Assembly: GCA_016234495.1 (NCBI GenBank)
Contig: JACRBI010000040.1
Location: 1 to 64,000 of the forward strand
DNA from: Chloroflexota bacterium
Lineage (GTDB): Bacteria > Chloroflexota > Anaerolineae > Anaerolineales > Villigracilaceae
Direction of reading: 5' to 3'
Length of the DNA: 64,000 nucleotides
In this document: positions 34,449 to 40,902 of the stretch, piece by piece
Position numbering within the stretch: position 1 is the stretch's first letter
Layout: every line of letters begins with the position of its first letter
Program-made: the position numbers and the translations under genes
Notes under the pieces: generated by a model
What the model saw: only the letters and a program-made list of their open reading frames with translations
What the model was told of the DNA's origin: nothing
The model's database searches: none

Positions 34449-35354
34449 ATGGCAACAAAAAGGATACCCATGAAAAAATACTGGCCTAATCTAAAAGATT
34501 ATCTAATCATCGCGCTGGCTTCGCTGATTCAGGCGGCGAGCCTGCGGATATTTTTTGTCCCCGCGAATCTGGCTTCGGGCGGCGTCAGCGGCATCTCGCA
34601 GTTGATCAATCACTTTACAGGCTGGCCCATCGGCTTGATGGTGCTGATCGGCAATGTGCCGCTCTTCCTGCTCGGCTGGCGATTCCTCGGCGGACGCCGC
34701 TTTGCTTTGCGGACAGCGGTTGCGATTGTCACGTACTCGCTGCTGACAGACCTGCTCTTAAAGATTCCAATCTTCGTTTATTACACCGATATTTTGATTG
34801 CCGACCTGAAAGGCGACATCTTCCTCAACTCGTTGTACGGCGCGATCATCAGCGGCATCGGCTACGGACTTGTCTACCGCGCGCGCGGCACAAGCGGCGG
34901 CTCGGATATTCTGGCGCGCATCCTCAATAAGTGGCGCGGAATATCCATGACGCAAAGCTATTTGATGGTGGATACTTTGGTCATCTTGTCCGCCGGGTTT
35001 ATCTTCGGTTGGAAGGAAGCCCTGTACGCCATGATCACGCTGTACGTCAGCGGGCTGGTTTCGGAGACCGTGCTCGAAGGCGGCGGAACCGTCCGCACGG
35101 CGATGATCGTGACGAACAATCCAGAAGAAGTTTCAGCCAGAGTGATCGATGAACTCGAACGTGGCGTCACCTATCTGGAAGGGCGCGGCGCGTACACTGG
35201 CAATTCGCGTCCCGTTTTATATTGTGTGGTCTCGCGCGCAGAGGTTGCCACGCTAAAAACCATCGTCCACGAAATCGACCCCGACGCATTCATGGTGATC
35301 GGGATCGCGCACGAGGCATTGGGCGAAGGCTTTAGACCGTTGAGTGGAAAGTAA
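34449..35354 (+). CDS. YitT family membrane protein (DUF161-DUF2179)
   Basis: 301 aa. Five to six membrane helices (residues about 15-205) with the family motifs FFVPANLASGGVSGISQLIN and RARGTSGGSDILARILNKW. The C-terminal cytoplasmic DUF2179 domain (about 220-295) includes RGVTYLEGRGAYTGNSRPVL and IDPDAFMVI. The role of YitT proteins is unknown, perhaps transport. The start may be 34449 or 34470; the latter has AAAGGA six bases upstream. Confidence 0.88.
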   Translation: MATKRIPMKKYWPNLKDYLIIALASLIQAASLRIFFVPANLASGGVSGISQLINHFTGWPIGLMVLIGNVPLFLLGWRFLGGRRFALRTAVAIVTYSLLTDLLLKIPIFVYYTDILIADLKGDIFLNSLYGAIISGIGYGLVYRARGTSGGSDILARILNKWRGISMTQSYLMVDTLVILSAGFIFGWKEALYAMITLYVSGLVSETVLEGGGTVRTAMIVTNNPEEVSARVIDELERGVTYLEGRGAYTGNSRPVLYCVVSRAEVATLKTIVHEIDPDAFMVIGIAHEALGEGFRPLSGK

Positions 35355-35376
35355 TTTAGTGAGAAGTAAGAAGTAA

Positions 35377-35408
35377 AAGCCCTTCAGGTTTGAAAACTTG
35401 AAGGGCTT
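35377..35408 (+). terminator. Terminator after the YitT gene
   Basis: Imperfect stem aagcccttcaggttt / aaaacttgaagggctt followed by CCTTATTACTTTTT. The surrounding 35357-35440 also carries agaagta / actcatc heptamer-like units. Confidence 0.7.
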
Positions 35409-35434
35409 CCTTATTACTTTTTACTCATCACTCA

Positions 35435-36334
35435 TCACTTTCTTTTTATATACCCCAACTGATTCAACATATTTTGATTATCGCGCCAATCCTTGGAAAC
35501 CTTCACGCGCACTTCAAGGAAGACCTTTCGCCCGCCCATTTCTTCAATCTCTTTGCGCGCCGCACTGCCAATGGACTTCAACATCTTGCCGCCCTCGCCG
35601 ATGACGATTCCCTTTTGCGATTCACGTTCCACAAAAATGGTCGCGGCGATGTACGCCATGCCGTTCTCGCGTTCCTTGAATTCGTCAATGCGGACGGCCA
35701 AACTATGCGGCACTTCGTCACGCAAGATTTTCAAGCATGATTCGCGGATGAGGTCTGCGGCAATATCCTTCTCGTATGCATCGGTCACCTGTTCTTCGGG
35801 ATAATCGGGAGGTCTCTCTGGCAACAGGCTGGCCAGTTTCTCAAGCAGTTCATCCAGCCCGAGCCTTTTCGTGGCGGACACTTTCATAACTTCGGCCTGA
35901 TTCAGCAACCGGGAAAATGTCTCAGCCCGGGCAGACTCCTCGTCGGCGCCGAGTGTGTCAATTTTGTTCAGAACCAGCAAGCGGGGAGTCCGACCCGCAG
36001 TCTTGTTGAGCAGGTCAGCGATGCGGATGTCGTCTTCTGTTGGTTCGGTGGAAGAATCCACCAGCCAGAGAATCACATCCACACCTTCTGCGGCTTCTTC
36101 GGCTTCATAGTTTAGGAACTCGCCCAGTTTGTGGCGCGCCTGATGAATACCGGGCGTATCCACAAATACGAGCTGATAATTTTCAGCAGTGAGAATTCCA
36201 AGCTGACGGCGGCGCGTGGTCTGCGGGCGCGGCGAAACCGCGGCAACTTTTTGCCCAAGCAGCGCGTTGAGCAAAGTGGACTTGCCCACGTTGGGGCGTC
36301 CGATGATGGCGATAAAACCTGAACGATGAGTCAT
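35435..36334 (-). CDS. era: GTPase Era
   Basis: 299 aa from the ATG at 36334. G domain motifs: G1 GRPNVGKST, G3 DTPGIHQ, G4 NKID, G5 SATK. The C-terminal KH domain (about 210-295) has VIGEGGKMLKSIGSAARKEI. It binds 16S rRNA and assists 30S assembly. The start overlaps the EamA gene stop (ATGA), so it is translated from the same message. The longer frame upstream is a shadow of that gene. Confidence 0.96.
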   Translation of the reverse strand: MTHRSGFIAIIGRPNVGKSTLLNALLGQKVAAVSPRPQTTRRRQLGILTAENYQLVFVDTPGIHQARHKLGEFLNYEAEEAAEGVDVILWLVDSSTEPTEDDIRIADLLNKTAGRTPRLLVLNKIDTLGADEESARAETFSRLLNQAEVMKVSATKRLGLDELLEKLASLLPERPPDYPEEQVTDAYEKDIAADLIRESCLKILRDEVPHSLAVRIDEFKERENGMAYIAATIFVERESQKGIVIGEGGKMLKSIGSAARKEIEEMGGRKVFLEVRVKVSKDWRDNQNMLNQLGYIKRK

Positions 36335-37206
36335 GCTTTGGGTTTCCTGTTCACGACAACGATGCTCGAAACGATCAGGATCGAACCGACAAGCAGCTGC
36401 CATGAAATTTGTTCGTTGAGGAAGATGATGCCGAGCAGAAGCCCGCCCGGCGGGAAGATGTATGTGACGAGCGTGGTGCGCGTGGGGCCGATCTCGTGAA
36501 GCAAATAATAATTAATGATGATGGCGATGCCCGATCCCAAAACGCCCAGCCAGAGCACGGCGATCCACGTAATGGGCAGGGTTGGGATTTTGAACGGCTC
36601 GCCGGTAAATGGAGCGGCAAGCAGCATAAAGATCGTGGCTGTGATGAGCGGAGCTGCTCCGCGTGCCGGGCCTTCAACGTGCTTTGTATATTTGCGCGCC
36701 GCAACCGCGGTGACGGCATAGAAAAGCGAAGCAAGAATTACCGCCGCCTGTCCAATAACATTGTTATGCGCGCTGGCAAGCAGGTCTTCGCTGAGGAGAA
36801 TGACAATGCCGACGAATCCCATCACCAGACCAATGACCTTGTTGATGGTCATCTTGTCGTCATGCAGGAAGAAGTGCGCGATGATCAGCGTGAAAAGCGG
36901 GACGGTTGCGTTGAGGATGGATGCGACAGCCGAGTCGATGGTCTGCTCGCCCCATGAGATGAAGAAGATGGGAATCGCGAGGCTGAGCGGGCCGAGGATG
37001 CCAAAGATGACCCATGTCTTCCAGTCTCGCGGCCAGGACGCTTTTTGATAACTGACGATGGCGGCGGCGCTTAATGCGCCAAACAACAGGCGGAATGTGA
37101 CCAGCGAGGTGGGGCCGATCTCCTGCACGCCGATCTTGATCCACAGGAAGGACGAACTCCAGATAACTCCAAGGGCAATGAACGCGATCCAATGTTTTGT
37201 TTTCAA
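36331..37206 (-). CDS. EamA/DMT family transporter
   Basis: 291 aa from a TTG at 37206, which has AGGAG four bases upstream. The ATG at 37233 lies inside a palindromic repeat and has no ribosome site. Ten hydrophobic helices in two EamA repeats (WIAFIALGVIWSSSFLWIKI ..., AAVILASLFYAVTAVAARKY ...). It probably exports amino acids or metabolites; substrate unknown. It is coupled to era by a 4-bp overlap. Confidence 0.87.
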   Translation of the reverse strand: MKTKHWIAFIALGVIWSSSFLWIKIGVQEIGPTSLVTFRLLFGALSAAAIVSYQKASWPRDWKTWVIFGILGPLSLAIPIFFISWGEQTIDSAVASILNATVPLFTLIIAHFFLHDDKMTINKVIGLVMGFVGIVILLSEDLLASAHNNVIGQAAVILASLFYAVTAVAARKYTKHVEGPARGAAPLITATIFMLLAAPFTGEPFKIPTLPITWIAVLWLGVLGSGIAIIINYYLLHEIGPTRTTLVTYIFPPGGLLLGIIFLNEQISWQLLVGSILIVSSIVVVNRKPKA

Positions 37207-37220
37207 TTTGCTCCTATTCA

Positions 37221-37279
37221 GACAATAGACCATGGACGGTAGACGATGGTCTGCGGTCTATCTCGTCCACGGTCGTCAG
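37221..37279. repeat. GGTCTAC-type palindrome between EamA and Elp3 genes
   Basis: atagaccatggacggtagac faces ggtctgcggtctatctcgtc. It overlaps the Elp3 stop codon (37276-37278) and the upstream alternative start of the EamA gene. Confidence 0.7.
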
Positions 37280-38931
37280 ATTTTCTTCACCAAATAATAC
37301 TCGCCGCGTTCGAAGCCGCGCCCCAGATAATAGTGACGTGTTCCGACCGCAGAAATGACAGCCAGTTTCTCAAAGCCGCTTTTTCGCGCCACATTCTCCG
37401 CCTCTTCGAGCAGACGTGTGCCAAGCCCGGCGTGTTGCGCCGCGCCAGTTTGTTCCGAGCCGACTTCGAGCGATTGTCCGTAGACATGCACTTCGCGGAT
37501 GAGCGCCGCGCCGTCAAGGTCATCCATGCCGGTGGACGGGGAATCTTTTGCGGGCAGCGACAAGCGGATAAAACCCGCGAGCCCGTCTTCGGGTGTGACG
37601 AAGGAGATGAAATGCTCCTCGGCAAATCCTGCCTGATAGACAAGATCGTCCAGCCGCAGGGACTTTGAGTCAACTGTCTTGCCGCGCACTTCGCGGCAGC
37701 GCACACACTGACAATGGGTGCTGCGCTTTTTCATTTCGCTTTGAATATCCTGCCGCAGGCTGGTGCGCGTGTTCCCTTCCACAACATTGTTGCCGGGAAT
37801 ATCGCGGATGACGCGGTTGACGCGGCAATAACGCGGGATGCCCGGTTTGATGTCTGCGATCAGGCTCACCAACTCTTCGGTGGTGTACGGATGAAATTCT
37901 CCGCGCTGCCAGTATTCGTACAACTCTGCATTGGCAAGTAATTGATTCGGGTAGATCTTTATTTCGTCGGGACAGAATCCAGCCCACAGTTTGGCAAAGT
38001 CCGCGCGGTCTGATTCGGGAGTCGCACCCAACAGATTCGGCATCCAATGCAGCACGATCTTGAATCCAGCAGCGCGCAGCAAGGCTGTGGCTTTGCGCGT
38101 GGACTCAACATCATGCCCGCGTTTATTGATCTCCAAAATGTGATCGTCAAAACTTTGCGCGCCCATCTGCACTTTGGTCACGCCGAGGTGACGCAGCCAG
38201 CGCAGTTCGTCTGGATTAATCTCGTCGGGGCGGGTCTCGATCACGAGGCCGACATTGCGATGAAGCGCGGTTTCGTTTTCAGATTGAGTTTTTAAAAAAC
38301 TCACCACGCCCCCCTCCGTCCCCCCATTTTGATTTTCAAAATGGGGGGATGCCGAAGGCTGGGGGGCATTCATCGCATCGAAACAGCGCTTGACGAACCA
38401 CTCCTGATAATCGCGCCGATACGATGACCACGTGCCGCCGAGAATCAGCAACTCAATTTTGTCCGTGGGATGGCCGAGGTTGGTCAATGCGCGGATGCGA
38501 TGATGCACCTGCTCGAACGGATCGAATTGATGTTCAAGCGCGCGCATCGCGCCGGGTTCATCCGGCAGGTAACTCTTTGGCATCCGCACATCGGTTGGGC
38601 AGAAGATGCACTTGCCCGGGCAAGGGTACGGCTTCGTTAAAACTGTAACCGTCGTCACGCCGGAGAGAGTCCGCATCGGCTTCATGCGGATGCGCTCCAA
38701 AAGAACGCGGTCGGGCTGCATTGCGCCACTCTCCACCATTTGGTTGTAGGCAGCCACCAGCGCGGCTTTTGTCAAATAGCCTTCGCCGCTTTCGAGCGGA
38801 TGAGAACGCAAAGCGCGCATCACATCGCCGCCAGCGCGGATCTCATCCAGCACCAGATGAGCCAGCGCAAGTTTCTGCGGTGTGAGCGCGTTAAATTTTT
38901 TCCAGCGCTGTCTGCGTTCAGAAATTTCCAT
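37276..38931 (-). CDS. elp3: Elp3-family tRNA U34 carboxymethyl synthase
   Basis: 551 aa. Radical-SAM cluster motif CPGKCIFC (Cys104, 108, 111), then ETRPDEI and the rest of the TIM barrel. The C-terminal GNAT domain (about 420-550) contains QHAGLGTRLLEEAE for acetyl-CoA. Elp3 of bacteria and archaea makes 5-carboxymethyl-U34 in tRNA without other Elongator subunits. Residues about 189-211 (PQPSASPHFENQNGGTEGG) are an in-frame insertion encoded by a GC-rich palindrome. Divergent from a Trm9-like methyltransferase gene that may act on its product. Confidence 0.93.
   Translation of the reverse strand: MEISERRQRWKKFNALTPQKLALAHLVLDEIRAGGDVMRALRSHPLESGEGYLTKAALVAAYNQMVESGAMQPDRVLLERIRMKPMRTLSGVTTVTVLTKPYPCPGKCIFCPTDVRMPKSYLPDEPGAMRALEHQFDPFEQVHHRIRALTNLGHPTDKIELLILGGTWSSYRRDYQEWFVKRCFDAMNAPQPSASPHFENQNGGTEGGVVSFLKTQSENETALHRNVGLVIETRPDEINPDELRWLRHLGVTKVQMGAQSFDDHILEINKRGHDVESTRKATALLRAAGFKIVLHWMPNLLGATPESDRADFAKLWAGFCPDEIKIYPNQLLANAELYEYWQRGEFHPYTTEELVSLIADIKPGIPRYCRVNRVIRDIPGNNVVEGNTRTSLRQDIQSEMKKRSTHCQCVRCREVRGKTVDSKSLRLDDLVYQAGFAEEHFISFVTPEDGLAGFIRLSLPAKDSPSTGMDDLDGAALIREVHVYGQSLEVGSEQTGAAQHAGLGTRLLEEAENVARKSGFEKLAVISAVGTRHYYLGRGFERGEYYLVKKI
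38299..38371. repeat. In-frame GC-rich palindrome in elp3
   Basis: ccccccattttga / caaaatgggggg (38320-38346) with outer arms gcccccctccgtc / ggctggggggc. It encodes about 22 extra residues between the CFDAMN and NVGLVIETRPD blocks of Elp3. Confidence 0.7.
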
Positions 38932-39004
38932 AAGCCTTCTTTACCGATAACATTCCGAGATTATACCGTTACAGAGTGCCTGAATGGGTAAAGTTCCAGA
39001 AGGG

Positions 39005-39010
39005 TATAAT
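39005..39010 (+). promoter_or_regulatory. -10 box six bases before the methyltransferase ATG
   Basis: Perfect TATAAT at 39005-39010 followed by six bases and the ATG at 39017. The transcript would begin at or near the start codon. The -35 region is poor. Confidence 0.45.
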
Positions 39011-39016
39011 GCCGTC

Positions 39017-39733
39017 ATGAATTTTGTCACAGCAGGCCGGCTGCTTGAACTCAACCGCGAATTTTATAACCGCTTTGGCGATTCGTTTTCAGCCACGCGC
39101 CAGAGATTGCAGCCCGGCGTCAAAAAGATTCTCGAAACGATTCCGAATGATGTCTCCGTTTTAGACTTGGGCTGCGGCAACGGGCATTTCCTGCGCGAGT
39201 TGATTCGGCGCGGTCACAAGGCTCCGCTTCTCGGCGTGGACTTTAGCCTGCCCCTGCTACGAGACGCAGAGTCAGCGCCGGGGGTGGAGTTTCGAGAGGC
39301 AGACCTCTCGCAGTTATCAGTCATCAGTGAACAGTTATCGGTAATTGGTAATTGGTCACTGATAACTGCATTTGCAACTCTGCATCATATTCCATCCACT
39401 GAGATGCGGCTCGATATTTTGCGGACGGTGAAAAAATTATTAAAGCCGGACGGGAAATTCATTCTATCCAACTGGCAATTTTTGAACAGCGAAAAACTCA
39501 AAGCCAGAATCCAGCCCTGGGGCAGGGTCGGAATTAACGACAGCGATGTGGATGAAGGGGATTATTTACTGGATTGGCGCAGCGGGGGAGAAGGCTTGCG
39601 GTACGCGCATCATTTCACAGCGGAGGAACTGTCCGGGCTGGCAGAGCAGGCCGAAATGCGCGTGATCGATTCTTTTCTATCAGACGGCGAGGGTGGGAAT
39701 CTTGGGCTGTATCAAATCTGGGCACATGCGTAG
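39017..39733 (+). CDS. Trm9-like SAM-dependent methyltransferase
   Basis: 238 aa from the ATG at 39017 (an in-frame start at 38984 would precede the -10 box). Class I motif VLDLGCGNG (48-56). The start FYNRFGDSFSATRQRLQPGV and the tail GDYLLDWRSGGEGLRYAHHF follow the pattern of Trm9/ALKBH8 tRNA methyltransferases, which methylate cm5U34 to mcm5U34. It is divergent from elp3, whose product makes cm5U34, which supports that reading; the assignment is still inference. Residues about 99-113 (QLSVISEQLSVIGNW) come from an inserted heptamer repeat placed just before the ITAFATLHHI motif. The stop codon TAG lies in a GTAGGGGCG palindrome. Confidence 0.75.
   Translation: MNFVTAGRLLELNREFYNRFGDSFSATRQRLQPGVKKILETIPNDVSVLDLGCGNGHFLRELIRRGHKAPLLGVDFSLPLLRDAESAPGVEFREADLSQLSVISEQLSVIGNWSLITAFATLHHIPSTEMRLDILRTVKKLLKPDGKFILSNWQFLNSEKLKARIQPWGRVGINDSDVDEGDYLLDWRSGGEGLRYAHHFTAEELSGLAEQAEMRVIDSFLSDGEGGNLGLYQIWAHA
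39309..39370. repeat. In-frame AGTTATC-type heptamer repeat (QLSVIS-encoding)
   Basis: gcagttatcagtcatcagtg and aacagttatcggtaattggt with inverted cactgataactgc at the end. It encodes an extra loop inside the methyltransferase. Same family as the block upstream of glyQS (1261-1320). Confidence 0.75.
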
Positions 39734-39760
39734 GGGCGACCCGTTGGGTCGCGCCTACAT
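39732..39760. repeat. GTAGGGGCG palindrome at the methyltransferase stop
   Basis: gtaggggcgaccc / gggtcgcgcctac (from 39730). The TAG stop at 39731-39733 is the second to fourth base of the element. Confidence 0.65.
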
Positions 39761-39763
39761 TAA

Positions 39764-40744
39764 TTACACGATCACATTCTGCGGGTTGACCACATACCGC
39801 CACCAGTTGTGAGTCACGCCGTTCTTGCGTCCTGCCGTGCGCGGAAAATGGTTGAGCCACCATTTGTGGTGCGCGCGAATCTCACCGCCCCACTCCGCCG
39901 GACCAACCACGCGCACATCCCCTTTGAAATTCGGAAAATTATATAACCAGTCGTAGCACTCACTTTTAACCGGGGTCGGATTGTTCCAGTCATAATCCTG
40001 CTGGCTGTTGGGCGCAAAGTGGATGTTGCCGCAGGCGGCCTGGCCGGGCGCGCTTTTTTCGTAGCGGATGAAACGCTTCCATAAATTGGCGTCGCCGCTT
40101 AATCTGCTGAACGTCTTGTCCATGATCGATTCGGCGCGGTGACCGTAGGCCTCAAGCATCTCACCGATGAATCTTTCATACGAAAAGCCCATGACCACAA
40201 AACGCCGCCCGGCGGAATCGGTGTTTTTCAGCGATGGCGCGTTACACCAAAAAGCGCCCGGCCCGCCCATAACCGATTCATAAAAGCCGGCGTGCGGGAA
40301 ACCGAATATCCAAACCTCGTCAATTTCATTGCGCGCCACACGCTGCAAAATATTGAACTGCGCGAAGATGGCGTGATAGTCCACCTCCTGCGGCATGTGC
40401 GGGGCGACCGTGCCGCGCAGGACGTTCATGTAACTTTGAGGAGTGTAGCGAAAACAGTCTGTCTTGGCGGGGAATTCATTCAACTCCACACGTTCGGCAA
40501 TCTCATAACGCGCCATACCCGCGCTGACTTGCATCATATCGAGCAGGAAGCCGGTGATCAGGTCTGAGGTGCGATACCATGCCTGCTGTTGCGAGAGCTT
40601 TTCGCCGGTGTCCATGACAGGGTCATACACGATCAGCAGGACTTTGCTTCTTGTGATCTGCGCGGGTTCGGTTTCGCTGTCAGGCGGAAGTTTGGGTTGG
40701 GCGGGTTTAAAGAGGTTGAAGAATGCGCTGAAAAAGTTTTGCAT
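39764..40744 (-). CDS. Conserved hypothetical protein
   Basis: 326 aa from the ATG at 40744 (AAAGGA six bases upstream). No family that I can name. After a short hydrophobic-aromatic N-terminus (MQNFFSAFFNLFKPAQP) it looks soluble and globular, with VLLIVYDPVMDTGEKLSQQQ at the start, an EVWIFGFPHAGFYESVMGGP motif midway and an aromatic-rich C-terminus (HKWWLNHFPRT ... HNWWRYVVNP). The pattern could suit a secreted or carbohydrate-binding protein, but no clear signal peptide is seen. The ribosome site overlaps a MITE-like element. Confidence 0.6.
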   Translation of the reverse strand: MQNFFSAFFNLFKPAQPKLPPDSETEPAQITRSKVLLIVYDPVMDTGEKLSQQQAWYRTSDLITGFLLDMMQVSAGMARYEIAERVELNEFPAKTDCFRYTPQSYMNVLRGTVAPHMPQEVDYHAIFAQFNILQRVARNEIDEVWIFGFPHAGFYESVMGGPGAFWCNAPSLKNTDSAGRRFVVMGFSYERFIGEMLEAYGHRAESIMDKTFSRLSGDANLWKRFIRYEKSAPGQAACGNIHFAPNSQQDYDWNNPTPVKSECYDWLYNFPNFKGDVRVVGPAEWGGEIRAHHKWWLNHFPRTAGRKNGVTHNWWRYVVNPQNVIV

Positions 40745-40750
40745 AAAAGT

Positions 40751-40893
40751 CCTTTGGCGCGTTGTTAATTTCGTATCTATTTTCACCACAGAGAGCACTG
40801 AGGCCGCAGAGAAAAACCTATGAAAATCTCCGTGCTCTCCGTGTGCTCTGTGGTAAAGCAGGGCTTTTACCCCGCTTAATCCCAGAGAATTGG
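40751..40893 (+). repeat. MITE-like palindromic element, copy 2
   Basis: About 143 bp, aligned end to end with copies at 31009-31145 and 57477-57618: left cctttgg..., core ccacagagagcactgag facing ctctccgtgtgctctgtggt, right gggcttttaccccgcttaat. It fills the gap before the pseudo-phosphatase gene end. Confidence 0.75.
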
Positions 40894-40902
40894 AAAAATT
40901 TT

